A stretch of DNA of 15,674 nucleotides from Lamprocystis purpurea. Its GTDB lineage: Bacteria; Pseudomonadota; Gammaproteobacteria; Chromatiales; Chromatiaceae. The translations under genes were made by a program, and so were the position numbers. Location of the stretch: contig DYRB01000017.1 of NCBI GenBank assembly GCA_020718945.1, forward strand, positions 1 to 15,674, given 5' to 3'. Numbering within the stretch: the first letter of the stretch is position 1; each line of letters starts with the position of its first letter. Shown here one piece after another: positions 6,909 through 14,142 of the stretch. The notes beneath the pieces were generated by a model. The model worked only from the letters and a program-made list of their open reading frames with translations, searched no databases and was not told the origin of the DNA.

Positions 6909-7022
6909 GCGCAGCCCCAAGCCCTTTTTCACAGGCCCCGACCGCGGGGCCCTACACGGGTATCGCACTGTCCCAAACCTGTCCGCAGGCAGGGATCGGT
7001 GGTCTGACCCCAGGAGTTCAGA
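6909..7022 (+). other. Intra-operon gap with GC-rich stem-loop
   Basis: This 114-nt spacer between rpsN and rpsH is the longest inside the spc block, where these two genes are normally close. It holds a perfect 7-bp stem, GGCCCCG at 6934-6940 and CGGGGCC at 6945-6951, with a 4-nt ACCG loop. No T-run follows, so it is not a standard terminator. The gap ends with AGGAG at 7012-7016, the rpsH ribosome site. No gene is seen in it. Confidence 0.55.
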
Positions 7023-7424
7023 ATGAGTATGTCGGATCCGATTGCGGACCTGCTGACCCGCATCCGCAACGCCCAGATTCGCGGCAAGATCACCATCAAG
7101 ATGCCGTCATCCAAGCAGAAGGTGGCTATTGCCAACTTGCTCAAGGACGAGGGCTACATCGCCGATTCCAGCGTCGAGGCCGAGGCCGATGGGAGCAAGC
7201 CCCAACTGGTCCTCAAGCTCAAGTACTTCCGTGGCCGGCCGGTCATCGAGACCATACAGCGGGTCTCCCGCCCGGGGCTGCGGATCTATCGCAGCAAGGA
7301 CGAATTGCCCAAGGTCCAGGGCGGCCTAGGGGTCGCCATCGTTTCAACCTCGCAGGGTCTGATGACCGACCGCGCCGCCCGCAAGGCCGGCTTCGGCGGC
7401 GAGATCCTGGCCTACGTGGCCTAA
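7023..7424 (+). CDS. rpsH: 30S ribosomal protein S8
   Basis: The product has 133 residues (130 in E. coli). S8 binds the central domain of 16S rRNA and, in E. coli, represses translation of the spc mRNA. Signatures are SDPIADLLTRIRNAQ at the start, the IQRVSRPGLRIY strand, and GLMTDRAARKAGFGGE with CYVA-like AYVA at the end. The start ATG is 6 nt after a clear AGGAG. A small insertion compared with E. coli lies around the EAEADGSKPQL stretch. The gene follows the 114-nt stem-loop gap, so its own leader could affect expression, but that is inference. Confidence 0.98.
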   Translation: MSMSDPIADLLTRIRNAQIRGKITIKMPSSKQKVAIANLLKDEGYIADSSVEAEADGSKPQLVLKLKYFRGRPVIETIQRVSRPGLRIYRSKDELPKVQGGLGVAIVSTSQGLMTDRAARKAGFGGEILAYVA

Positions 7425-7437
7425 GGGGGGCATAGAG

Positions 7438-7971
7438 ATGTCAAGAGTCGCCAAGCGACCTGTGCCTGTACCGGCCAAGGTCAGCATCGACATCGCCGGC
7501 CAGGCGATCACCGTCAAGGGCCCCAAGGGCGAATTGGCCCACACCCTGCACGCCAAGGTGGCCATGACCCAGGAAGGTGCGGAGCTGCGCTTCGCCCCCA
7601 GCGAAGAGAGCCAGGATGCCTGGGCCCAGGCCGGGACCGCCCGTGCCGTACTGGCCAACATGATCACAGGTGTGAGCACCGGGTTCGTGCGCAAGCTCAA
7701 CCTGGTCGGGGTCGGCTATCGCGCCGCCGCCAAGGGCGACATTCTGAGCCTGAGCCTGGGGTTCTCCCACCCGGTGGACTACAAGGTCCCCCAGGGCGTC
7801 ACCGCCGAGACGCCGACCCAGACCGAGATCATCCTCAAGGGCTCGGACAAGCAGCAGGTCGGGCAGGTGGCCGCCGAGATCCGTGCCTACCGGCCGCCGG
7901 AACCCTACAAGGGTAAGGGCGTGCGGTACTCGGACGAGGTCGTCCTGCGTAAAGAAGCGAAGAAGAAGTAA
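7438..7971 (+). CDS. rplF: 50S ribosomal protein L6
   Basis: The product has 177 residues, the same as E. coli. L6 lies at the base of the L7/L12 stalk near the factor-binding site and the sarcin-ricin loop. It has two similar alpha/beta domains. The first opens with SRVAKRPVPVPAKVS. The second contains KLNLVGVGYRAA and the RNA-binding segment RAYRPPEPYKGKGVRY near the C-terminus, all typical. A G-rich run just after the rpsH stop serves as ribosome site before the ATG. Spacing on both sides is 11-13 nt, in keeping with one operon. Confidence 0.98.
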   Translation: MSRVAKRPVPVPAKVSIDIAGQAITVKGPKGELAHTLHAKVAMTQEGAELRFAPSEESQDAWAQAGTARAVLANMITGVSTGFVRKLNLVGVGYRAAAKGDILSLSLGFSHPVDYKVPQGVTAETPTQTEIILKGSDKQQVGQVAAEIRAYRPPEPYKGKGVRYSDEVVLRKEAKKK

Positions 7972-7982
7972 GGGGGCCGACC

Positions 7983-8339
7983 ATGGACAAGAAGCAAAGC
8001 CGACTGCGCCGCGCCGCCCGCGCCCGCGCCAAGATCCGCGAGTTGGGTGCCTACCGACTCTGCGTCTATCGCACGCCCCAGCACACCTACGCCCAGGTCC
8101 TGGCCCCCGGCGGGGGACAGGTGGTGGCCAGTGCCTCTACGGTCGAAAAGGTGCTCCGCGAGAGCATCGATGGCCACAAGGGCAATGTGGCCGCGGCCGT
8201 GGTCATCGGCAAGGCGATTGCCGAACGCGCCCGTTCCGCCGGGGTGGAGAAGGTCGCTTTTGATCGTTCCGGGTTTCAGTACCACGGCCGGCTCAAGGCC
8301 CTGGCCGATGCTGCCCGTGAAAACGGTCTTCAGTTTTAG
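7983..8339 (+). CDS. rplR: 50S ribosomal protein L18
   Basis: The product has 118 residues (117 in E. coli). L18 binds 5S rRNA with L5 and forms part of the central protuberance. The basic N-terminus MDKKQSRLRRAARARAKIRE binds RNA. The core ends with VAFDRSGFQYHGRLKALADA and the typical C-terminus ENGLQF. A G-run (GGGGG) about 6 nt upstream acts as ribosome site. It lies 11 nt after rplF and 10 nt before rpsE. Confidence 0.97.
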   Translation: MDKKQSRLRRAARARAKIRELGAYRLCVYRTPQHTYAQVLAPGGGQVVASASTVEKVLRESIDGHKGNVAAAVVIGKAIAERARSAGVEKVAFDRSGFQYHGRLKALADAARENGLQF

Positions 8340-8349
8340 GGGCTAAGAC

Positions 8350-8856
8350 ATGTCGAATTACAATCCGAAGCCGGAAGGCGATGAGTTTCTCGAAAAGCTG
8401 GTAGCGGTCAATCGCGTTGCCAAGGTGGTCAAGGGTGGGCGCCAGTTCGGCTTCGCCGCCCTGGCGGTGGTCGGCGACGGCAAGGGCCGCGTCGGCTACG
8501 GTACCGGCAAGGCCCGCGAGGTCCCGGTGGCCATCCAGAAGGCGATGGAGTCGGCGCGCAAGGGCATGATCGACGTCAAGCTCAACGGCTCCACCCTCCA
8601 GTACCCCATGACCGGGCACCACGGTGCCGCCAAGGTCCACATGCAGCCCGCCTCCGAAGGTACCGGCATCATCGCCGGGGGGGCCATGCGTGCGGTCTTC
8701 GAGGTGGTCGGGGTGCAAAACGTGCTGGCCAAATGCATCGGCACCAACAACCCGATCAACGTGGTCCGCGCTACCGTAGCCGGCCTCAAGCACATGACCG
8801 ACGCCGCCAGCGTCGCCGCCAAGCGCGGCAAGACGGTCGAAGAGATCCTGGGGTAA
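8350..8856 (+). CDS. rpsE: 30S ribosomal protein S5
   Basis: The product has 168 residues (167 in E. coli). S5 is at the mRNA entry channel and contributes to decoding accuracy. The N-terminal S5 domain includes NRVAKVVKGGRQFGFAALAV at about residues 21-40. Its loop is where spectinomycin-resistance changes occur in other species, and no deletion is seen there. GDGKGRVGYGTGKA and the C-terminal domain motif GTGIIAGGAMRAVFE are conserved. AGGGG overlapping the rplR stop lies 7 nt before the ATG. The gene ends 3 nt before rpmD. Confidence 0.98.
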   Translation: MSNYNPKPEGDEFLEKLVAVNRVAKVVKGGRQFGFAALAVVGDGKGRVGYGTGKAREVPVAIQKAMESARKGMIDVKLNGSTLQYPMTGHHGAAKVHMQPASEGTGIIAGGAMRAVFEVVGVQNVLAKCIGTNNPINVVRATVAGLKHMTDAASVAAKRGKTVEEILG

Positions 8857-8859
8857 GCC

Positions 8860-9066
8860 ATGGCCGACAAGCAGATGATGAAGGTCAAGCTGGTGCGCAG
8901 CGTCTACGGGCGCCTGCCCGCCCACCGCGCTACGGTGCGCGGCCTGGGCCTGAGGCGCATGCACCAGGTGGTGGAGATCGAGGACACCCCCTGCACCCGC
9001 GGCATGGTGAACTTGGTCTCCTATATGGTCAAAGTCCTGGGAGGGTCCTCCAATGCGTCTGAATGA
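8860..9066 (+). CDS. rpmD: 50S ribosomal protein L30
   Basis: The product has 68 residues (59 in E. coli). L30 is a small alpha/beta protein of the 50S subunit. The core reads RSVYGRLPAHRATVRGLGL followed by EDTPCTRGMVN and SYMVKV, matching the family. It carries a few extra residues at the N-terminus and a C-terminal extension LGGSSNASE. The extension arises because the stop lies 14 nt inside rplO. The coding end also contains the rplO ribosome site. The GGGG at the end of rpsE is a plausible ribosome site for this gene. Confidence 0.96.
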   Translation: MADKQMMKVKLVRSVYGRLPAHRATVRGLGLRRMHQVVEIEDTPCTRGMVNLVSYMVKVLGGSSNASE

Positions 9067-9487
9067 CCTGCAACCCCAACCGGGTAGTAAGCGTCCCGCC
9101 AAGCGGCTCGGCCGCGGCATCGGCAGCGGGCTCGGCAAGACCGGTGGGCGCGGCCACAAGGGCCAGACCTCCCGTGCCGGTGGCTATCACAAGGTCGGCT
9201 TCGAGGGCGGTCAGATGCCCTTGCAGCGTCGGCTGCCGAAGATCGGCTTCCGTTCCCGCAAGGCCGACTCCAAGGACGAGGTCCGCCTCCACGAGCTGGC
9301 CAAGGTCTCGGGTGAGGTAATCGATCTGGCAGGGCTGGTCGCCGCCGGCCTGGTCTCGGGTGAGGCCAAGTACGTCAAGATCATCCTTTCCGGGACCATC
9401 GACCGGGCGGTGACCGTCCGCGGTGTCGCCGTGACCAAGGGCGCGCGTGCCGCGCTCGAGGCCGCCGGCGGTAAGGTCGAAGACTAA
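9053..9487 (+). CDS. rplO: 50S ribosomal protein L15
   Basis: The product has 144 residues, the same as E. coli. L15 is a late-assembly 50S protein with a long extended N-terminus, visible as the Gly/Arg/Lys-rich stretch RLGRGIGSGLGKTGGRGHKG. FEGGQMPLQRRLPKIGF follows and is diagnostic. The C-terminal half is a globular domain ending AAGGKVED. GGGAGGG at 9039-9045 lies 7 nt before the ATG and inside rpmD, which this gene overlaps by 14 nt, so translational coupling is likely. Confidence 0.98.
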   Translation: MRLNDLQPQPGSKRPAKRLGRGIGSGLGKTGGRGHKGQTSRAGGYHKVGFEGGQMPLQRRLPKIGFRSRKADSKDEVRLHELAKVSGEVIDLAGLVAAGLVSGEAKYVKIILSGTIDRAVTVRGVAVTKGARAALEAAGGKVED

Positions 9488-9501
9488 GGCCGGCACCCAC
9501 C

Positions 9502-10848
9502 ATGGCCAGCAACTCCTCCATGGCCGAGGCCCTCGGCGGCATGGGGCGGCTCACCGAGCTGCGCCAGCGGCTGTTCTTTGTCCTCGGTGCCCTGCTCGTC
9601 TACCGCATCGGCACCTTCATCCCGGTCCCCGGGGTGAATCCCGATGCGCTGGCGGCGCTGTTCCAACAGAACGGCTCCATGCTGGACATGTTCAACATGT
9701 TCTCCGGCGGGGCCTTGGAGCGGGCAAGCCTGTTCGCCCTGGGCGTCATGCCCTACATCTCCGCCTCCATCATTGTGCAGCTCATGACCTCGGTCATACC
9801 GCAGCTCGAGCAGCTCAAGAAGGAGGGGGAATCAGGCCGTCGTAAGATCACCCAGTACACCCGCTATGGGACTGTCGGCCTGGCGACCTTCCAAGCAGTG
9901 GGTATCGCCGTTGCCCTTCAGGGTCAGTCCGTGGGTGGCTCGAGTATCGTGGTGCAATCCGGCTACGGTTTCGTGTTTACCGCGGCGGTGTCCTTGGTCA
10001 CCGGGACCATGTTCCTGATGTGGCTGGGTGAGCAGATCACCGAGCGGGGCATTGGTAACGGCATTTCCCTGATCATCTTCTCCGGCATAGTAGCGGGGCT
10101 GCCCGCCGCCGTGGGTGGGACCCTGCGCCTGGTGGAGACCGGCGAGATGAACGCCCTGGCGGTCTTGGTCCTGTTCGCCCTGGCCCTGGGGGTGACGGCC
10201 TTCGTGGTCTTCGTGGAGCGCGGTCAAAGGCGGATCACGGTGAACTACGCCCGGCGCCAGCAGGGGCGCAAGATGATGGCGGCCCAAAGCACGCATCTGC
10301 CGCTCAAGATCAACATGGCGGGCGTCATACCACCGATCTTTGCCTCCAGTATCCTGCTGTTCCCCGGGACCATTGGCCAGTGGTTGGGGCAGAATGAGGG
10401 CATGCGCTGGGTGCAGGACATCACCAGTAAGCTGTCCCCGGGCGAGCCTGTCTATGTCATCGCCTACTCGGCCGCGATCATCTTCTTCTGCTTCTTCTAC
10501 ACCGCCCTGGTGTTCAATGCGAAGGAGACGGCGGACAACCTCAAGCGGTCCGGGGCCTTCATTCCCGGCATCCGGCCAGGGGAGCAGACGGCCCGCTATG
10601 TGGACGCCGTCATGACCCGCCTGACGGCGGTGGGGGCCATCTACATCACGGCGGTCTGCCTGCTGCCCGAGTTCCTGATTGTGGGCTGGAACGTCCCCTT
10701 TTACTTCGGTGGCACCTCGCTGCTGATCATCGTCGTGGTAGTCATGGATTTCATGGCGCAGGTGCAGGCACACCTGATGTCGCACCAGTACGAAGGCCTG
10801 ATGAAGAAGGCCAATCTCAAGGCCCCGGGCGGCGGGATGCTGCGCTGA
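9502..10848 (+). CDS. secY: Protein translocase subunit SecY
   Basis: The product has 448 residues (443 in E. coli). SecY is the channel of the Sec translocon, working with SecE, SecG and the ATPase SecA in the inner membrane. Ten hydrophobic segments can be traced. TM1 is near residues 23-42, and the plug/TM2 region FNMFSGGALERASLF is at 64-78. The TM5 region has GIGNGISLIIFSG (183-195), and TM7 follows KINMAGVIPP (269-278). The cytoplasmic C5 loop GIRPGEQTARY (356-366) includes Arg358, equivalent to the functionally essential E. coli Arg357. The ribosome site is weak (AAGG, over 10 nt away). ATG 9502 is chosen by comparison with family length. Confidence 0.98.
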   Translation: MASNSSMAEALGGMGRLTELRQRLFFVLGALLVYRIGTFIPVPGVNPDALAALFQQNGSMLDMFNMFSGGALERASLFALGVMPYISASIIVQLMTSVIPQLEQLKKEGESGRRKITQYTRYGTVGLATFQAVGIAVALQGQSVGGSSIVVQSGYGFVFTAAVSLVTGTMFLMWLGEQITERGIGNGISLIIFSGIVAGLPAAVGGTLRLVETGEMNALAVLVLFALALGVTAFVVFVERGQRRITVNYARRQQGRKMMAAQSTHLPLKINMAGVIPPIFASSILLFPGTIGQWLGQNEGMRWVQDITSKLSPGEPVYVIAYSAAIIFFCFFYTALVFNAKETADNLKRSGAFIPGIRPGEQTARYVDAVMTRLTAVGAIYITAVCLLPEFLIVGWNVPFYFGGTSLLIIVVVVMDFMAQVQAHLMSHQYEGLMKKANLKAPGGGMLR

Positions 10849-10901
10849 GCCTGACGGCCCGCGCAAGGCACCCCGGCCCATTGATTTTTGGAGATAAGGC
10901 T

Positions 10902-11015
10902 ATGAAAGTTCGCGCCTCGGTGAAAAAGGTCTGCCGCAACTGCAAGATCGTCCGCCGCAACGGTATCGTGCGGGTGATCTGTAAGGACCCGCGTCACAAG
11001 CAGAAGCAGGGCTGA
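10902..11015 (+). CDS. rpmJ: 50S ribosomal protein L36, zinc-ribbon type
   Basis: This is a 37-residue protein (38 in E. coli), beginning MKVRASVKKVCRNCK and ending RHKQKQG. L36 is a zinc-ribbon protein bound to 23S rRNA. The zinc ligands Cys11, Cys14, Cys27 and His32 are all present, so this is the zinc-binding form that is replaced by a zinc-free paralogue under zinc shortage in some bacteria. GGAG at 10890-10893 lies 8 nt before the ATG. It is the last gene of the spc block, 53 nt after secY, and is followed by the candidate alpha promoter. Confidence 0.97.
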   Translation: MKVRASVKKVCRNCKIVRRNGIVRVICKDPRHKQKQG

Positions 11016-11027
11016 CGCACCTTTGCG

Positions 11028-11055
11028 TTGACTCTGCGGCGCATGTTGTTAAACT
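11028..11055 (+). promoter_or_regulatory. Candidate sigma-70 promoter of the alpha block
   Basis: TTGACT at 11028-11033 (5 of 6 matches to TTGACA) and TAAACT at 11050-11055 (4 of 6 to TATAAT) are separated by 16 bp. A TG one base upstream of the -10 (11047-11048) makes an extended -10 element. Its position between rpmJ and rpsM is where E. coli has the alpha operon promoter. The predicted transcript start is near 11062. This is prediction from sequence only. Confidence 0.6.
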
Positions 11056-11062
11056 ACGCAGT

Positions 11063-11076
11063 TCCCGTGCGCGGGA
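11063..11076 (+). promoter_or_regulatory. Leader hairpin before rpsM
   Basis: TCCCG (11063-11067) pairs with CGGGA (11072-11076) across a TGCG loop, at or next to the predicted transcript 5' end. In E. coli the alpha leader folds into a pseudoknot bound by S4, which represses rpsM and the genes after it. A full pseudoknot was not recognised here. UCCC in the 5' arm could also pair with GGGA (11093-11096), part of a ribosome-site-like GGGAG, but this pairing is short. Confidence 0.35.
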
Positions 11077-11107
11077 CATCTTTCTGAGGACTGGGAGCTA
11101 ATCGAAC

Positions 11108-11464
11108 ATGGCCCGTATTGCCGGTGTCAACATCCCCGACAGGAAACACGCCGTCATCGCCTTGACGGCGATCTATGGCATTGGCCGGACCCGGGCCGCC
11201 CAGATCTGCGCGGCGGCTGGGGTTTCCCAGGAAGCCAAGCTGATGAGCTTGACCGAGGAAGAGGTCGAAAGGCTGCGTACCGAGGTCGCCAAGTTCACCG
11301 TCGAAGGTGATCTGCGGCGCGAAGTTTCCATGAATATCAAACGCCTGATGGATCTGGGCTGTAACCGCGGGATCCGCCATAGGCGCGGCCTGCCGCTACG
11401 CGGTCAGCGCACGCGCACCAATGCCCGGACCCGTAAGGGCCCGCGGCGCGCGGTCAGGAAGTAA
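11108..11464 (+). CDS. rpsM: 30S ribosomal protein S13
   Basis: The product has 118 residues, the same as E. coli. S13 is at the top of the 30S head, forming bridges B1a/B1b to the 50S subunit and contacting the P-site tRNA through its basic tail. MARIAGVNIPD and the YGIGRTRA helix-turn motif identify it. GCNRGIRHRRGLPLRGQRT and the tail TRKGPRRAVRK are typical. GGGAG at 11093-11097 lies 10 nt before the ATG. It is the first gene of the alpha block, with the candidate promoter about 50 nt upstream of the start codon. Confidence 0.98.
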   Translation: MARIAGVNIPDRKHAVIALTAIYGIGRTRAAQICAAAGVSQEAKLMSLTEEEVERLRTEVAKFTVEGDLRREVSMNIKRLMDLGCNRGIRHRRGLPLRGQRTRTNARTRKGPRRAVRK

Positions 11465-11511
11465 ACCGGCGGAGACACATGCGTGTACGCACCCATCCTT
11501 GGTAGAGGCTG

Positions 11512-11898
11512 ATGGCTAAACCCACTCGAGTTCGTAAGAAGGTCAAGAAGCAGGTGGCGGATGGGGTTGCCCACGTCCACGCCTCATTCAACAACACCAT
11601 CATTACCATCACGGATCGCCAAGGCAATACGCTTGCCTGGGCGACCTCGGGTGGCTCCGGCTTCCGCGGGTCGCGCAAGAGCACGCCCTTTGCGGCCCAG
11701 GTCGCTGCGGACCGTGCCGGGCAGGCGGTCAAGGAGTTCGGGGTGCGCAACCTGGACGTGAACGTGAAGGGCCCTGGACCGGGGCGTGAATCGGCCGTAC
11801 GCGCGCTGAACAACGCGGGCTTCAAGATCACGAGCATTACCGACGTGACGCCCATTCCGCACAACGGTTGTCGCCCGCCCAAGAAGCGGCGTGTCTGA
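11512..11898 (+). CDS. rpsK: 30S ribosomal protein S11
   Basis: The product has 128 residues (129 in E. coli). S11 lies on the 30S platform near the E site and the mRNA exit. Signatures are VAHVHASFNNTIITITDRQG, GSRKSTPFAAQVAA, and the C-terminal PHNGCRPPKKRRV. The Asn118-Gly119 pair matches the site where E. coli S11 forms isoaspartate. A 47-nt spacer separates it from rpsM. The ribosome site GAGG (11505-11508) is only 3 nt from the ATG, a tight spacing, but the N-terminus MAKPTRVRKK fits the family. Confidence 0.98.
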   Translation: MAKPTRVRKKVKKQVADGVAHVHASFNNTIITITDRQGNTLAWATSGGSGFRGSRKSTPFAAQVAADRAGQAVKEFGVRNLDVNVKGPGPGRESAVRALNNAGFKITSITDVTPIPHNGCRPPKKRRV

Positions 11899-11918
11899 CC
11901 TTCGATCAGGAAAGAGAC

Positions 11919-12539
11919 ATGGCACGGTATATTGGCCCAACCTGTAAACTGGCGCGCCGCGAGGGGACCGACCTCTCGCTCAAGAGCCGCGCGCGCTCCC
12001 TGGACACCAAGTGCAACCTGGAAAAGGTCCCAGGCCAGGTCGGCGACCGTCGCCGGCGGGTCTCCGACTACGGCGTCCAGTTGCGCGAGAAGCAGAAGGT
12101 CCGGCGCCTCTACGGCGTAATGGAGCGGCAGTTCAGCAACTATTACAAGAAGGCCGCCCAGGCCAAGGGTGCGACCGGCGAGAACCTGCTGCAACTCCTG
12201 GAGTGCCGGCTGGACAACGTGGTCTACCGCATGGGCTTCGGGGCGACCCGGGCCGAGGCGCGGCAACTCGTCAGTCATCGCAGCATTCACGTCAACGGCC
12301 ATACAGTGAATATCCCGTCCTATCTGGTCGGGGCCGAGGACGTGGTCGAGGTGCGCGAAAAGGCCAAGAAGCAGGTGCGTATCCAGAGCGCCGTGGCCTT
12401 GGCCGAGCAGTACGGCTTCCCGGACTGGGTCGAAGTCGATACGAAGGGGCTCAAGGGCGTCTTCAAGCGCGTGCCGGATCGCTCCGATCTGCCGGCCGAT
12501 ATCAACGAGTCGCTCATCGTTGAGTTGTACTCCAAGTAA
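11919..12539 (+). CDS. rpsD: 30S ribosomal protein S4
   Basis: The product has 206 residues, the same as E. coli. S4 starts 30S assembly by binding the 16S 5' domain, helps unwind mRNA at the entry site, and represses the alpha operon in E. coli. The start MARYIGPTCKLARREG is the family signature. The frame stays open upstream into rpsK, but those codons are not part of S4. The S4 RNA-binding domain begins near RLDNVVYRMGF (97-107) and continues through SHRSIHVNGHTVNIPSY. The zinc-binding cysteine set found in some S4 paralogues is absent. AGGA at 11908-11911 is 7 nt before the ATG. Confidence 0.98.
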   Translation: MARYIGPTCKLARREGTDLSLKSRARSLDTKCNLEKVPGQVGDRRRRVSDYGVQLREKQKVRRLYGVMERQFSNYYKKAAQAKGATGENLLQLLECRLDNVVYRMGFGATRAEARQLVSHRSIHVNGHTVNIPSYLVGAEDVVEVREKAKKQVRIQSAVALAEQYGFPDWVEVDTKGLKGVFKRVPDRSDLPADINESLIVELYSK

Positions 12540-12560
12540 GGGGACGAAGGGGTTCTTTAC

Positions 12561-13574
12561 ATGGGCGACGCTGTTGGCGACTTTCTCAAGCCGCGTATCG
12601 TTAAGGTCGAGTCGGTCCACGGCAATCCGCATCATGCCAAGGTCTCGCTGGAGCCTCTCGAGCGGGGCTTCGGTCATACCCTGGGCAATGCGCTGCGCCG
12701 CATCCTGCTTTCTTCCATGTCCGGGTGCGCGGTCACCGAGGTGGAGATCCAGGGGGTCCTGCACGAGTACACCACTCTGGAAGGGGTGCAGGAGGACGTG
12801 CTCGAAATCCTGCTCAACTTGAAAGGGCTCGCTATCAGCCTGCATGGCAAGGACGAGGCGACCTATACCCTGAGCAAGAAGGGTCCCGGTGTCGTGACCG
12901 CGGCGGATATAGCCCTGGACCACGCCGCCGAGATTGCCAATCCGGGCCTGGTGATCGCCAGCATCACCGGCGATACGGAATTGAGCATGACCCTGACCGT
13001 GCGCCGCGGCATCGGCTACGAGCCGGCGACCCAGCGCGAGGTCGAGGGGGGCGAGGAGCGCCCCATCGGCAAGTTGCCGCTGGACGCCTCCTATAGCCCG
13101 GTGCAGCGTGTCTCCATCGAGGTGCAGGCGGCCCGCGTCGAGCAGCGTACCGACCTGGATCGTCTGGTCATCGACCTGGAGACCAACGGGACTTTGGACC
13201 CGAAGACGGCCATCCAGCTCTCGGCGGCCATACTTCGCGATCAGCTTTCGAGCTTCGTCGCCCTGGAGGGGACTCAGACCGGTGAGGGTGAGGAGCAGGG
13301 GGCAGCGCCGCCGCCGCCCATCGACCCCATCCTGCTGCGCCCGGTAGACGATCTGGAGTTGACGGTACGCTCCGCCAACTGTCTGAAGGCAGAGAACATT
13401 TACCTCATCGGTGACCTGATTCAGCGCACCGAGGTGGAGTTGCTCAAGACGCCCAATCTGGGCAAGAAGTCGCTCACGGAGATCAAGGACGTGCTGGCCC
13501 TGAGGGGGCTCTCCCTGGGCTTGAGGCTGGAGAACTGGCCGCCGGACAACATCGACGAATTGAGCATCAGATAA
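12561..13574 (+). CDS. rpoA: DNA-directed RNA polymerase subunit alpha
   Basis: The product has 337 residues (329 in E. coli). Alpha dimerises to nucleate assembly of RNA polymerase. The N-terminal domain carries RGFGHTLGNALRRILLSS (residues 35-52), including Arg47, equivalent to E. coli Arg45 at the alpha-beta contact. A linker near 235-254 with a four-proline run leads to the C-terminal domain. That domain keeps LTVRSANCLKAE with Arg270 (E. coli Arg265) and NLGKKSLTE (299-307), the residues that contact UP-element DNA and activators. GAAGGGG about 8 nt upstream is the ribosome site. The extra length is mainly in the linker and terminal residues. Confidence 0.98.
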   Translation: MGDAVGDFLKPRIVKVESVHGNPHHAKVSLEPLERGFGHTLGNALRRILLSSMSGCAVTEVEIQGVLHEYTTLEGVQEDVLEILLNLKGLAISLHGKDEATYTLSKKGPGVVTAADIALDHAAEIANPGLVIASITGDTELSMTLTVRRGIGYEPATQREVEGGEERPIGKLPLDASYSPVQRVSIEVQAARVEQRTDLDRLVIDLETNGTLDPKTAIQLSAAILRDQLSSFVALEGTQTGEGEEQGAAPPPPIDPILLRPVDDLELTVRSANCLKAENIYLIGDLIQRTEVELLKTPNLGKKSLTEIKDVLALRGLSLGLRLENWPPDNIDELSIR

Positions 13575-13582
13575 ACCAAGTT

Positions 13583-13613
13583 CGGACCCCCCCAATTCGG
13601 GGCCCTAGGTCCG
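13583..13613 (+). other. Stem-loop in the rpoA-rplQ spacer
   Basis: CGGACC (13583-13588) pairs perfectly with GGTCCG (13608-13613). Inside it, CCCC (13590-13593) pairs with GGGG (13599-13602), with an unpaired CCCTA side. No T-run follows. It could influence processing or rplQ expression, but nothing in the sequence shows this directly. Confidence 0.4.
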
Positions 13614-13640
13614 GAAGCAGCCAGATTCGGGAACAGGACC

Positions 13641-14027
13641 ATGCGTCACCGTAAAGCCGGAAAGCACTTCAGTCGTACCAGCTCGCACCGCGAGGCCATG
13701 TTCAAGAACATGGCCGCCTCGCTGTTTCGTCATGAGCTGATCAAGACCACCCTCCCCAAGGCCAAGGAACTGCGGCGCGTCGCCGAGCCCTTGATTACCC
13801 TGTCAAAGGTGGACTCGGTCCATACCCGCCGTCTGGCCTTTGCCCGGCTGCGGGACAAGGAGGTGGTCGGCAAGCTGTTCACCGAGCTCGGGCCCCGCTA
13901 CCTGGCCCGCCCTGGTGGCTATCTGCGCATCCTCAAGTGCGGCTTCCGGCCCGGTGACTCCGCCCCCATGGCCTACGTGGAACTGGTGGATCGACCGGAG
14001 CGCGGCGCGGCGGTGGACGCCGAATAG
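13641..14027 (+). CDS. rplQ: 50S ribosomal protein L17
   Basis: The product has 128 residues (127 in E. coli). L17 lies near the tunnel exit region of the 50S subunit. The N-terminus MRHRKAGKHFSRTSSHREAM is diagnostic. RHELIKTTLPKAKELRRVAEP and GGYLRILKCGFRPGD are conserved. It is the last gene of the alpha block, 66 nt after rpoA, and is followed within about 45 nt by a strong terminator. A GGGA at 13629-13632, 8 nt upstream, is the likely ribosome site. The C-terminal tail is short and acidic, unlike the conserved body. Confidence 0.98.
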   Translation: MRHRKAGKHFSRTSSHREAMFKNMAASLFRHELIKTTLPKAKELRRVAEPLITLSKVDSVHTRRLAFARLRDKEVVGKLFTELGPRYLARPGGYLRILKCGFRPGDSAPMAYVELVDRPERGAAVDAE

Positions 14028-14070
14028 GGGCCCATGGCGGGGACGCCCCCACCGAGATCGAGCGACAAGA

Positions 14071-14092
14071 GCCGGGCGATGCCCGGCTTTTT
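14071..14092 (+). terminator. Intrinsic terminator after rplQ
   Basis: A perfect 7-bp stem, GCCGGGC (14071-14077) and GCCCGGC (14081-14087) with a GAT loop, is followed directly by TTTTT (14088-14092). The A-rich bases just before the stem partly match the T-run. It ends the ribosomal protein transcript and separates it from the genes that follow. Confidence 0.92.
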
Positions 14093-14142
14093 CGTTTGAG
14101 TCCGGCCAACAGCAAGCGGCGAGGTCTGAAAGGGAGAATTCG

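Noticed and set aside
6934..6951. Intrinsic terminator between rpsN and rpsH
   Set aside because: The stem is strong, but no T-run follows on either strand, and essential ribosomal genes continue downstream in the same orientation.
11454..13595. Minus-strand open frame of 713 residues across rpsK-rpoA
   Set aside because: It spans several real genes in antisense, has low-complexity composition and no family signature.
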